DNA of 64,000 nt from an uncultured Erythrobacter sp. (lineage in GTDB: Bacteria; Pseudomonadota; Alphaproteobacteria; Sphingomonadales; Sphingomonadaceae). The stretch is taken from contig CANLZP010000002.1 in NCBI GenBank assembly GCA_947495695.1, forward strand, positions 372,001-436,000, given 5' to 3'. Under the pieces are notes generated by a model. That model searched no databases. It was not told the origin of the DNA and saw only the letters and a list, made by a program, of their open reading frames with translations. Positions 40,472 through 49,157 of the stretch are shown one piece after another. The position numbers were made by a program, and so were the translations under genes. The first letter of the stretch is position 1, and the number at the start of each line of letters is the position of its first letter.

Positions 40472-42094
40472 ATGGAATCTCTTGCTGATGACCTGCGCCA
40501 GATGCGGCGGACACCGCTACATGATGATCATGTGGAGGCCATCCGAGCGATCGCGACCGAGAAGAATTATGAAGTGGGCGACCCGGTAATAAACCCCGGC
40601 GATCGGATGGATCGGTTTGTCTATGTTCTGGAGGGGGAGATCGAAGTGGTCGATCCTTTCAGTGGCGAACGGATGTTGGAATCGACCTTGGGCCCGGCTC
40701 AATTTATGGGCGAAATATCCTTCCTCAGCGGAGCGAATGTGACGCTTCCGATGCGCGCGGCCAAGCAAACGCGTACCTTGGAGGCCCCGCGGCCAGCGAT
40801 GTTGGAATTGATGGCCAAGATCCCCGAGATGTCCGACATTATCATCTCGGTGTTCGCAGCAAGGCGACGTCGGCAACTGGAGGACAACGACAGTTCTTTG
40901 AAGATTATCGGCGCAGAACGTAGCCCAGAGCTCCAACGGGTCGTCGCTTTTGCCACACGCAATAAGATTCCATTTGAATCACTGGAGCTGGACAGCGCTG
41001 AGGCCAATGCAGAAGCAAAGGCGTGCAAGATTCCTCATAGCGAGCCCGTGGTGGTCTTTGGCAAAGACAAAGTGATTGAGGATGCTACACCGCGCAAGAT
41101 CGCTCAACTTATGGGTATCGATCAAGACATCACCGATGAGGAAACGCTTGATGTGCTGATTGTTGGCGGCGGGCCAGCTGGCATTGCAGCGGCGGTTTAT
41201 GCTGGCGCAGAGGGATTGTGCGCCATGGTGGTGGATGATGTGGCGGTCGGAGGACAGGCGGGAACATCCAGCCGGATCGAAAACTACATGGGCTTTCCGA
41301 CCGGTATTTCCGGATCTGACTTGCTGTGGCGCGGTCACATTCAGGCCATGAAATTCGGGACGCGGTTTGCTGTTCCCCGGCGTGCCACGGCCGTTTCTCA
41401 GAGAGAAGACGGAGTGTTCTGCGTTACTCTTGATTGCAAGACCGTCATCTGCGCGCGATCGATATTGGTGTCCGCAGGTGTGCAATATCGCCGCTTACCC
41501 TTGGACCGACTTGAAGATTTCGAGGGGGCCGGGGTTTTCTATGCCGCAACAGATATGGAAGCGAGGCTGTGCAAGGGCAAAGAGGTGGCCATCATCGGTG
41601 GTGGCAATTCTGCTGGGCAGGCCGCGATGTTCCTCAGCCGCCATGCCAGCCATGTGCACCTGTTGGTGCGCGGGAAGTCCTTGGCCGCATCCATGTCCAG
41701 TTATCTCAGCAGCCGCTTGGTCGCAGCTTCAAACATCACCATCCATTATGAAACCCAGGTTGCCTCGCTGAACGGCCCAAGTGATGCGTCTCAGTTAGAA
41801 AATCTAACGCTGATGAAGCAAGGTGCCGCATTAAAGATAGACGCAGCCAATCTGTTCATCATGGTCGGTGCGGCTCCCAACACCGATTGGCTTTCTGGCA
41901 TGATTGAGCTGGACGACAAAGGCTTTGTGTTATGCGGAGACGCTGCGGGCGCAGGATCTACCTATGCCACTTCGCATCCCGGCATTTTTGCCGCAGGTGA
42001 CATCCGCGCAGGATCGACAAAGCGGGTTGCCTCAGCTGTTGGCGAAGGTTCGGTCGTGATTTCCGAGATATGGAACTATGTAGACGAGAATTAG
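40472..42094 (+). CDS. Cyclic-nucleotide-binding, thioredoxin-reductase-like FAD oxidoreductase (no CxxC)
   Basis: The 540-residue protein has three parts. Residues 1-130 form a cyclic-nucleotide-binding beta-roll (PGDRMDRFVYVLEGEIEV, FMGEISFLSG). Residues about 140-225 resemble a glutaredoxin-like fold without catalytic cysteines (KIIGAERSPELQRVVAF). Residues about 228-540 match thioredoxin reductase, with DVLIVGGGPAGIAAAVYA, VGGQAGTSSRIENYMGFP and AIIGGGNSAGQAA. The place of the redox CxxC reads FYAATD, so disulfide reduction is unlikely; another acceptor is expected. The ligand of the cNMP domain and the reaction are unknown. Confidence 0.85.
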   Translation: MESLADDLRQMRRTPLHDDHVEAIRAIATEKNYEVGDPVINPGDRMDRFVYVLEGEIEVVDPFSGERMLESTLGPAQFMGEISFLSGANVTLPMRAAKQTRTLEAPRPAMLELMAKIPEMSDIIISVFAARRRRQLEDNDSSLKIIGAERSPELQRVVAFATRNKIPFESLELDSAEANAEAKACKIPHSEPVVVFGKDKVIEDATPRKIAQLMGIDQDITDEETLDVLIVGGGPAGIAAAVYAGAEGLCAMVVDDVAVGGQAGTSSRIENYMGFPTGISGSDLLWRGHIQAMKFGTRFAVPRRATAVSQREDGVFCVTLDCKTVICARSILVSAGVQYRRLPLDRLEDFEGAGVFYAATDMEARLCKGKEVAIIGGGNSAGQAAMFLSRHASHVHLLVRGKSLAASMSSYLSSRLVAASNITIHYETQVASLNGPSDASQLENLTLMKQGAALKIDAANLFIMVGAAPNTDWLSGMIELDDKGFVLCGDAAGAGSTYATSHPGIFAAGDIRAGSTKRVASAVGEGSVVISEIWNYVDEN

Positions 42095-42102
42095 GGAACG
42101 CC

Positions 42103-42621
42103 ATGGTCAGCCGCATTACAAAGTATAACGTGAGCGAAGATGATGCCGTTGCAGCGGCGCGCTTGGTTATGCGTCGCAAGTTGAAGGTGCCGCTCGCGCC
42201 TTTCCTTTTGCTGATCTTGATCGTTGCTGGGATTGCTCTGTGGCTAAACGGCGATAGCGGTACACGCTTTGGCTTAGTATTGCCGGTCCTGACTTGGCTG
42301 GTGCTGGCGCTGGCAGGCATTCTTGCAGTGTTGCAATATTGGGTATTGCCGCGTCAGGCTCGCCGAACATTCCAGCAAACCACGCTCATCAAGGAGCAGG
42401 CCAGGTTTGAATGGAGTGACGTCGGCTTTTCATTGCAAGGCGAAAGCGGCCGGACACGCATAGGATGGAATGATTTGCATGCCTGGGCTGGCGGAGAAAG
42501 CGTGATCCTGCTGATGCAAAGCGAGATGATGTACAACCTGCTGCCCAAAGCTGCCTTTAGCGAAGAACAGCAAGCTGACCTGATCGCTTGCATCACCGCA
42601 TCGGGTCTGAAAAAGCTCTAA
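42103..42621 (+). CDS. YcxB-like membrane protein
   Basis: The 172-residue protein has two membrane helices (about 28-48 and 60-80) after a short cytoplasmic start. A C-terminal domain then has ARFEWSDVGFSLQG, IGWNDLHAWAGGESVILLM and LLPKAAFSEEQ, the YcxB-like pattern of unknown function. It follows the oxidoreductase by eight bases. Its stop overlaps the stop of the convergent moaB gene by four bases, leaving no room for a terminator. Confidence 0.78.
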   Translation: MVSRITKYNVSEDDAVAAARLVMRRKLKVPLAPFLLLILIVAGIALWLNGDSGTRFGLVLPVLTWLVLALAGILAVLQYWVLPRQARRTFQQTTLIKEQARFEWSDVGFSLQGESGRTRIGWNDLHAWAGGESVILLMQSEMMYNLLPKAAFSEEQQADLIACITASGLKKL

Positions 42622-43145
42622 ACTTCCTTTAAGCGTGGCATCAGTTCGACAAAGTTGCAGGGACGATTCCGGCTGTCCAATTGCTCCGCCAATATGCCAT
42701 CCCAACCATCTTTGACCGCTCCGTTTGATCCGGGCAGGGCAAACAAATAGGTGCCGCGCGCCACCACCGCACAGGCACGCGATTGGACCGTACTGGTGCC
42801 GATGGTTTTTAAGCTGAGATAACGAAACACTTCGCCAAAACCGGGAATATCCTTGTCCTTTACGCGGTCGAGCGCCTCTGGCGTGACATCGCGTCCGGTC
42901 AGGCCGGTGCCGCCGGTCGAGACAATGGCATCAATCGCGGGATCATCGATCCAGGTGTTGAATTGCTCGGCAAGCACAGTCGCATCGTCCTTCACGATAA
43001 TACGCGCAGCCAGATTGTGGCCCGCCGCCGTCACGCGCTCTGCCAGAATATCGCCCGATGTGTCATTGTCCGGCGTGCGCGTGTCAGACACCGTTGCCAC
43101 CGCAATGTTGATCGGCTTGAATTCTCTATCTGTATCGATGGCCAT
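42618..43145 (-). CDS. moaB: Molybdenum cofactor biosynthesis protein B
   Basis: The 175-residue protein has the MoCF-binding motif VSTGGTGLTGRDVTPEAL, the opening NIAVATVSDTRTPDNDTSGD and the PGSNGAVKDGWD segment, all typical of MoaB. MoaB relatives adenylate molybdopterin or, in E. coli, are dispensable. No other Mo-cofactor gene lies in the window. It follows the lytic transglycosylase by 12 bases on the same strand. Confidence 0.92.
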   Translation of the reverse strand: MAIDTDREFKPINIAVATVSDTRTPDNDTSGDILAERVTAAGHNLAARIIVKDDATVLAEQFNTWIDDPAIDAIVSTGGTGLTGRDVTPEALDRVKDKDIPGFGEVFRYLSLKTIGTSTVQSRACAVVARGTYLFALPGSNGAVKDGWDGILAEQLDSRNRPCNFVELMPRLKEV

Positions 43146-43157
43146 ACGTTGCCCCTG

Positions 43158-44963
43158 TTATCTGTCGCGAGTCAGGCGAACACCGTCCGCCGTGCTGGAA
43201 TTGCCGTTGAGTGCAGGGAAAGTGGGCCATTTACCTTGTGACAATGCAATTCTGCTTGGCGAGGGGACGTTGGCCTGCCGCTCGTACATCCAGTAATTGC
43301 GCATCACGATGGCGACATAGCCGCGTGTCTCCCAATAAGGAATCGATTCCATATAGAGCAGCGGATCTCCATTATCGCGCACTTCGCTGTTCCACCGTGT
43401 GATCGGGGTGACGCCCGCATTATAGGCCGCCATGATCTTGGGCAGCAGCCCTTGCGTGGCGCGGCTGTCGCGCAGCATATTGAGGTTTTCCTGACCGAAG
43501 GAGAGGTTCACCGCCGGATCGTTCAAATTGACATAGCTGGCGTTCATATTCAGCCGCCCGGCATGTTGGCGCACCGTGATCGGCGTGATCTGCATCAAAC
43601 CGCGCGCATTGGCGGGGCTGACGGCGGATGTTCTGAAGCTCGATTCCTGCAAGGCATGGGCAAAGGCCAAGGCAGGGTCGACCTGCCACCCGTCGCTGGG
43701 TTCCCACCGTGCCGTGGGATAGTGCAAGGCAGGCTCTGACCGACTGCCACGCGGGGCATTATGAGCCATCCAGATTTGCGTGCGCGGTAGACCGAGTTCG
43801 CGAGCAAGGCGTGATAAAGCGCGGAAATCGCCCGAATCTCCTATGCGGGCCTGATGCCGTAAAATTTCATCAGCCAGATCGTCGCGCTCGATCTCCATCA
43901 GCGCCACGGCTGTGCGAACATTGGTCTTGTCGCTCAGCCTGCGCCAATCGCGCTCGGTCAAATCCGGGGTCGCATATTGATTGGGCAGATGTTGTCCGCG
44001 TTGTTCTATGGCGATCATGCCGTACAGCGTTTCATCGAACCGTGTGGCGGCCTGCAAATGCTGCTCGGCCTCAGTTGGCTTGCGGCACCGGATCAGGGAT
44101 CGGCTCGCCCAGAAATGCGCTGCTGCGGTCAGCTCGGTGTTGGTGGATTGACTGGCTGCTCGGCCAAAAGCGTTGGCTGCACTGCTGCAATCTCCCAGTC
44201 TCCACGCTGCCAAGCCTTCAACCCATGCGCCTTCGGCCACCCATGCACCCGATCCAACCGAGACGGTTTGCGCCATGGCAAAGGCGGAGCGATCGTTGTT
44301 CTCGATGTAATAGCTCCACGCCACTTTCTGGCGCCATTCGGCACGAGCTGCAGAGCTGAGATTGGCATCGATTCCATCCAGCAATATCCGCGCGCCATCG
44401 GGATCATCATCGCGGATATGGGCCAGGATGGCTTGCTCGATGTCTTCCGGCATGGTCCCATCGTCAACGCTGCGCGGACGAATGCGTTTTGATGTGCCCC
44501 GCTGCCTTTGGAACGAGTTGGGTTGCGGTAGCGAGGGGATATATTCCAGACCGCGCCTCTGTCCCAAACGGCCCAATTGTTCGGCCTGGGGCAACAACAA
44601 GCCGATGTCGAACCATCGTGCGACCTGATCCGCCGAAACGGCAGGGCTGTTGGCGTGGGTGTAATATTCGGCCAGAGCAACCGCGTGCAGCAATCCGCTG
44701 TCGCGTTCTTCCAGCAGGCCTTCAACTTTGTCCCAATCCTCGCCATTTATCGCCGAGAATAGCGAGGCGTAATAGGCTCTCTCGGCATCGCTCAGGATAG
44801 AGGGCACGATGTCGCTTTGGGCCTTGGCGGTGAAATATTGCGCCGTGCTGGTGGCTGGCGCGGCTGATTGGGCCGCCGCGGGAGCAGCATATGCTGTGAC
44901 AAGCCCTGCGCCCAAGGCCATCGCGGCCAATTTGCGACCAATCATTGGGAATTGTGTGTCCAT
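43158..44963 (-). CDS. Soluble lytic murein transglycosylase
   Basis: The 601-residue protein has an export signal (GRKLAAMALGAGLVTAYA ending near APAAAQ) and a long helical superhelix region. The C-terminal SLT domain has FAHALQESSFRTSAVSPANARGLMQI, with the catalytic Glu in ES, and PKIMAAYNAG. It cleaves peptidoglycan glycan strands in the periplasm. ATG 44963 has GGAG nine bases ahead; ATG 44945, overlapping the upstream stop as ATGA, is a good alternative. It overlaps the UDG-like gene. Confidence 0.92.
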   Translation of the reverse strand: MDTQFPMIGRKLAAMALGAGLVTAYAAPAAAQSAAPATSTAQYFTAKAQSDIVPSILSDAERAYYASLFSAINGEDWDKVEGLLEERDSGLLHAVALAEYYTHANSPAVSADQVARWFDIGLLLPQAEQLGRLGQRRGLEYIPSLPQPNSFQRQRGTSKRIRPRSVDDGTMPEDIEQAILAHIRDDDPDGARILLDGIDANLSSAARAEWRQKVAWSYYIENNDRSAFAMAQTVSVGSGAWVAEGAWVEGLAAWRLGDCSSAANAFGRAASQSTNTELTAAAHFWASRSLIRCRKPTEAEQHLQAATRFDETLYGMIAIEQRGQHLPNQYATPDLTERDWRRLSDKTNVRTAVALMEIERDDLADEILRHQARIGDSGDFRALSRLARELGLPRTQIWMAHNAPRGSRSEPALHYPTARWEPSDGWQVDPALAFAHALQESSFRTSAVSPANARGLMQITPITVRQHAGRLNMNASYVNLNDPAVNLSFGQENLNMLRDSRATQGLLPKIMAAYNAGVTPITRWNSEVRDNGDPLLYMESIPYWETRGYVAIVMRNYWMYERQANVPSPSRIALSQGKWPTFPALNGNSSTADGVRLTRDR

Positions 44964-45709
44964 GCCAGCCATCTCCGCCAAAAGCGTGCCTTGAGCCGGG
45001 GTGACCCCATCATGCTCTCAAGGCTTTCTGCCACCATCAGTGGCGTGCTGTGATCGTCATGACAGTATTCGCTTAACGCGGCATGATCCTGCGCCGCTTC
45101 GTGTCCCAAAAACGGCAGAATGTTGCGGCCCAGCGCCAAAATGCGCTTCGGGCCAGCCAATCCAATATGATGGTGCAGCAATCCTTCAAATCCACCAGCA
45201 GCCAACGCATGGCAATCGGCCATGGGAGTGTGGCGGGGAAGGGCGGATGCGAGATAGATATTTTGACGGTCGGTGCCCATCGCGGCCAGAATCCGGTTGA
45301 GCAATTGACCTTGAGCTTGAGACAGCAGTTGGTCACGGTCACCTTCTTCGGGATCGACCACCAACACCATCAAATCGGCATCGGCCTCGCCTTGGGCGGC
45401 AATCCGGCCCCGCGGTCCCACCGCGTCCAGACCCGGCTCGCTGAGCCAAAACTTGCGCCAGGCTGCCAAATCTTGGGGAGGAGTTTGCCCCAAAAGATCA
45501 ATTTTTTCAGGCGCTGGTGCGGGTTTTTGTTCAGCCACGGAAATCTTGGTTGCGGCCTTTACCTCTGCCTCTACCTGTTCCGGTGTTGGCTCTGGCTCAG
45601 CCAGCCACTCCGTAGCGTTATCGGCATAATCATAATCGACGCCAGCCTCTTTCCACCAGTCGATGGCGGCGTTGAATTGCGCGGCAATTGAGGGGGATGG
45701 CTGTGTCAT
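44942..45709 (-). CDS. Uracil-DNA glycosylase superfamily protein, degenerate
   Basis: The 255-residue protein has an acidic, Pro-rich first third and then a UDG-superfamily-like domain: LMVLVVDPEEGDRDQLLSQ, QGQLLNRILAAMGTDRQNIYLASALPRH and PKRILALGRNILPFLG. The usual family-4 GEAPG motif is changed and the four Fe-S cysteines are absent, so activity is doubtful. ATG 45709 (MTQPSPSIAAQF) is preferred to the earlier start at 45748. It is the first gene of a unit with the lytic transglycosylase and moaB. Confidence 0.72.
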   Translation of the reverse strand: MTQPSPSIAAQFNAAIDWWKEAGVDYDYADNATEWLAEPEPTPEQVEAEVKAATKISVAEQKPAPAPEKIDLLGQTPPQDLAAWRKFWLSEPGLDAVGPRGRIAAQGEADADLMVLVVDPEEGDRDQLLSQAQGQLLNRILAAMGTDRQNIYLASALPRHTPMADCHALAAGGFEGLLHHHIGLAGPKRILALGRNILPFLGHEAAQDHAALSEYCHDDHSTPLMVAESLESMMGSPRLKARFWRRWLAWTHNSQ

Positions 45710-45800
45710 ACTGTTAATAGCAGGTCTTGACCTTCCATGAGCCAGCAATCAAGGCATTTGCTACGTTTGAACACGAAAATCTCGAAGGAAGAACCGGGAC

Positions 45801-47459
45801 ATGAGCGCCGAAGCAATTGAACGTGAAACGATGCCCTGCGATGTAGTGATTGTAGGAGGCGGCCCAGCAGGCCTGTCCGCTGCAATCCGGTTGAAGCAAA
45901 TCAATGACGAACTTGAGGTGGTGGTCCTCGAAAAGGGTTCTGAAATTGGCGCGCATATTTTGTCAGGCGCAGTGGTTGATCCCAAGGCTTTGGACGAATT
46001 GCTGCCCGAATGGCGCGAGATGGATTGCCCGATGGCTGAAACGCCAGTGACGGACAATTGGCATTGGGCGCTCAGCAAGAACAAGAAGTATTCTCTGCCG
46101 CATCTGATGATGCCGCCCTTGATGAGCAATCATGGCTGTTACACCGGATCGCTGGGCAATCTGACCCGCTGGTTGGGCGAACAGGCCGAAGCACTGGGCG
46201 TGATGGTGTTCCCCGGCTTCCCTGCATCCGAAGTGATGATTGGAGATGACGGCGCGGTAAAGGGTGTGGTCACGCAAGATATGGGCGTGGCTGCCGATGG
46301 CTCGCATAAAGGCGATTTCCAGCCCGGAATGGAGATCGAGGCGAAATATACTCTATTTGCTGAGGGCGCTCGCGGCAGCCTGACCAAACAGATGAAAGCG
46401 AAATTTGATCTGGAGGCTGATTGTCAGCCGCAGGTCTATGGCCTTGGCATCAAGGAATTGTGGGACATTGATCCCAAGAAACACGTTCCCGGCCGTGTCA
46501 TCCACACCCAAGGTTGGCCGCTGTCTGAAAGCGACAGCTGGGGCGGCGGGTTCCTGTATCATCAGGCCAATGGCCAGGTAGCGGCTGGATTTGTGACCGC
46601 GCTGGACTATTCCAATCCCTATGTCTCGCCATTCCAGGAATTCCAACGCTGGAAACAACATCCTGCCATCCGCGAGTATCTGGAAGGCGGCAAACGCGTT
46701 GCCTATGGCGCGCGCGCCATCAACGAGGGCGGTTGGCAATCGGTGCCAAAGCTGGCGTTCCCGGGTGGGGCGCTGATCGGTTGCGCCGCTGGCTTCGTCA
46801 ATGTTCCCCGGATCAAGGGCAGCCACACCGCCATGAAAAGCGGCATGTTGGCAGCCGAAAGCCTGGCCGCAGCCATTGCCGATGGCAAACAGCATGACGA
46901 GCGGGCCGATTACGATGCCGCGGTGCGCTCAAGCTGGATCGCCAAGGAATTGAAGCTCGTTCAAAACGCAGAACCGGCCGTGGCCAAATTTGGAGGCGAT
47001 ATCGGCACCGTTCTGGCAGGCGCTGACATGTGGATGCGCACGCTCAAGATCGGGTTGCCGATCTCGATGAAGCACCATGCCGATTATACCGAAACAGGCC
47101 GGGCCGATCTGTATAAACCGATCGATTATCCCAAGCCTGATGGCGAGATCAGTTTTGATCGCCTTTCTTCCGTCGCGTTCAGCTTCACCAACCATGCAGA
47201 GGACCAACCGGTCCATTTGCAGTTGAAAGATGCTGAGTTGCAGAAGACCAGCGAGTATGAAATTTTCGCCGGTCCATCGACGCGATATTGTCCGGCGGGT
47301 GTCTATGAATGGATTGAGGAAGAGGGGCAGGAACCCAAATTCGTCATCAATTCGCAGAACTGCGTCCACTGCAAAACCTGCGACATCAAGGATCCGAACC
47401 AGAACATCAATTGGGTCACCCCAGAAGGCGGCGGCGGACCGAACTATCCGAACATGTGA
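45801..47459 (+). CDS. Electron transfer flavoprotein-ubiquinone oxidoreductase
   Basis: ETF-QO passes electrons from fatty-acid and amino-acid oxidation via ETF to ubiquinone in the inner membrane. The 552-residue protein has VVIVGGGPAGLSAAIRL, the quinone-side segment NHGCYTGSLGNLTRWL, and the C-terminal [4Fe-4S] cluster with cysteines in RYCPAGVYEW and QNCVHCKTCDIKDP. Length is standard. It is divergent from the UDG-like gene. Confidence 0.96.
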   Translation: MSAEAIERETMPCDVVIVGGGPAGLSAAIRLKQINDELEVVVLEKGSEIGAHILSGAVVDPKALDELLPEWREMDCPMAETPVTDNWHWALSKNKKYSLPHLMMPPLMSNHGCYTGSLGNLTRWLGEQAEALGVMVFPGFPASEVMIGDDGAVKGVVTQDMGVAADGSHKGDFQPGMEIEAKYTLFAEGARGSLTKQMKAKFDLEADCQPQVYGLGIKELWDIDPKKHVPGRVIHTQGWPLSESDSWGGGFLYHQANGQVAAGFVTALDYSNPYVSPFQEFQRWKQHPAIREYLEGGKRVAYGARAINEGGWQSVPKLAFPGGALIGCAAGFVNVPRIKGSHTAMKSGMLAAESLAAAIADGKQHDERADYDAAVRSSWIAKELKLVQNAEPAVAKFGGDIGTVLAGADMWMRTLKIGLPISMKHHADYTETGRADLYKPIDYPKPDGEISFDRLSSVAFSFTNHAEDQPVHLQLKDAELQKTSEYEIFAGPSTRYCPAGVYEWIEEEGQEPKFVINSQNCVHCKTCDIKDPNQNINWVTPEGGGGPNYPNM

Positions 47460-47496
47460 TGGTAGGAGAATAACTTTTTATAGCCTTCAATCTCTC

Positions 47497-47517
47497 TGGC
47501 TGGCGCGACGCCAGCTA
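47497..47517 (+). other. Hairpin after the ETF-QO gene
   Basis: GCTGGCG at 47499-47505 pairs perfectly with CGCCAGC at 47509-47515 around a CGA loop, and two more pairs extend it. No T run follows, so it is not a standard terminator. It lies in the leader of the next gene and could stabilise or attenuate the message. Confidence 0.4.
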
Positions 47518-47554
47518 ATGAGCTTGAGTCAATAAATTGGAACGGGAGGCCTCT

Positions 47555-48055
47555 ATGCTGACGGATAATCGAAGAGCACTTCTGGTGTTTAACGGGATCG
47601 GTTTGATAGCCTCTGCCATCCTATCGGGCTGGTTCTATTTCTTCTTCCTGCTGGGCGCGATTGATCTTTGGCCATTTGTTACCGATGTTGCGGTGGACAT
47701 ATCGGGTGATCGCCGGGCTTGGAATATGGCCCATTTGGAAGGCATTACCAACGGCACCATGCTGATCGCAATCGGTGCCGCTGGCAGCTATATCAGACTG
47801 GGCGAACGAGCGCAGAAATGGTTGTTCTGGTCTGCGTTGGCTTTTGGCTGGCTGTTCACTCTCCCAGCGATTGCAAACGCTATGTTCGGAACGCGAGGGC
47901 TTGAGTTCGGCGGGGGACCGTTTGCTGGTGACGTAACCACTAATAACATCATTTTTCTGGCTGGATGGCCGGCAATGGTCGGCGTTCACATTGCCATTGT
48001 TCTGCTGCTGTGGGGTGCTTGGCGGCACCGTAAGCACGCCAAGGATCAATCATGA
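47555..48055 (+). CDS. Small four-helix membrane protein resembling styrene-oxide isomerase
   Basis: The 166-residue protein has four membrane helices. The pattern MAHLEGITNG, then GW near the start of helix 3, RGLEFGGGPFAGD, and FLAGWPAMVGV matches the layout I recall for styrene-oxide isomerase StyC (AHxxxxxNG, RGLxFGxxxFxxGD, FLAxxPAxxGV) and the hydroxylaminobenzene mutase relatives. In StyC the conserved histidine binds heme b. The assignment is by motif memory only, so the reaction is open. GGGAGG at 47544-47549 fixes ATG 47555. Its stop overlaps the next gene by four bases. Confidence 0.62.
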   Translation: MLTDNRRALLVFNGIGLIASAILSGWFYFFFLLGAIDLWPFVTDVAVDISGDRRAWNMAHLEGITNGTMLIAIGAAGSYIRLGERAQKWLFWSALAFGWLFTLPAIANAMFGTRGLEFGGGPFAGDVTTNNIIFLAGWPAMVGVHIAIVLLLWGAWRHRKHAKDQS

Positions 48056-48927
48056 GTCAATCGCAAATCATTGTCCGTCAAATTCCCTTTTCTTTTGAAG
48101 AATATATTGATCCAGTGTGGCATTCCCAGCGCCCTGAATGGAGCCATATGGTGAATGGGGCTTCGTTGACTATGCCATATCTTGAGCCGTTCTTGATCAA
48201 GACCGTGACCGAGGCGATGAGGCAAGTGGATGATCCCGCACTCAAAGCCGATGTAAAGGGGTTCATCGGACAAGAGGGCGTGCATTACAAAAACCATCGT
48301 CGTTACAACGAGATTCTCAAGCGCACCTATCCCGATCTTGCTGATGTAGAACAAGAGATGGTGACCGACTATCGCAAGTTCCAAAAGCGAAGTCTCAAAT
48401 GGCGATTGGCCTACACAGCCGGGTTTGAGACAATGACGATGGGAATCACCGAGTGGCTGATCCGACAGAGAGGTTTGTTGTTTGCTGGTGCCGATTCATC
48501 AGTCTCGTCCTTGGTATTGTGGCACATGGTTGAGGAAACCGAACATAAGAATGTGGCTTATGATCTTTATATGCATCTCCATGGCGATTGGTGGGGCAAG
48601 GCATGGGGATTGATCTATGCAACTGCACATGTCGCATGGAGCAGCCGCAAAGGTTATAAACGGATGCTGAAGCGCGATGGCACTTGGCGCAGTGTGCGCA
48701 GTCGCTTGCGGCTCTATGCAATGGTCGGGCGGTTCATATTGCACGCCTCACCGTCGATGCTGCGGTCTTTGTTGCCCGGATACCATCCAGCAAAGGTCAA
48801 GGATCCGCAATGGGTCGCCAAATGGGCCAGCGCTTATGGCAAGTTGGAAAAGGGTAGCATTCCGCTTCTCGACACGAGCGATCCAGAAATTCCCGCTCAA
48901 TTTCGGGCTCAACCATTGGCGCGGTAA
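48052..48927 (+). CDS. Predicted metal-dependent hydrolase (PF10118, ferritin-like diiron type)
   Basis: The 291-residue protein has ligand-like motifs on helices: GQEGVHYKNH, AGFETMTMGITEW and WHMVEETEHKNVAYDLY. The Glu and ExxH residues suit a diiron or metal site. The family is annotated as metal-dependent hydrolase without a proven reaction, and may be closer to ferritin-like oxidases. ATG 48052 overlaps the upstream stop as ATGA, so it is made together with the isomerase-like protein. Confidence 0.82.
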   Translation: MSQSQIIVRQIPFSFEEYIDPVWHSQRPEWSHMVNGASLTMPYLEPFLIKTVTEAMRQVDDPALKADVKGFIGQEGVHYKNHRRYNEILKRTYPDLADVEQEMVTDYRKFQKRSLKWRLAYTAGFETMTMGITEWLIRQRGLLFAGADSSVSSLVLWHMVEETEHKNVAYDLYMHLHGDWWGKAWGLIYATAHVAWSSRKGYKRMLKRDGTWRSVRSRLRLYAMVGRFILHASPSMLRSLLPGYHPAKVKDPQWVAKWASAYGKLEKGSIPLLDTSDPEIPAQFRAQPLAR

Positions 48928-49157
48928 AGCGCCCGTCGCTCGCGTCCTACCTTTTTACCCCTATCTCATTTGCGAAGGATGGATGCGGTTCTCCAAATTA
49001 GAGATGCGCCTGTGACTACAGCCATACTCAGATTTGGGGTCAAAAATGTCGATCATGACTCAAGGCTCGCATCATATAAACGCTCGAGCAGCTGCTTACA
49101 TCCAGTTCTCGGCCGCAATAGCTGACAGGCTGGAAATCACTCGCTAAGGCGCACCTT

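Noticed and set aside
49014..49023. GACTACA-containing stretch resembling the BlaI-type half-site
   Set aside because: The second half reads CATA instead of CGTA, there is no partner copy, and it lies in an unrelated gap.
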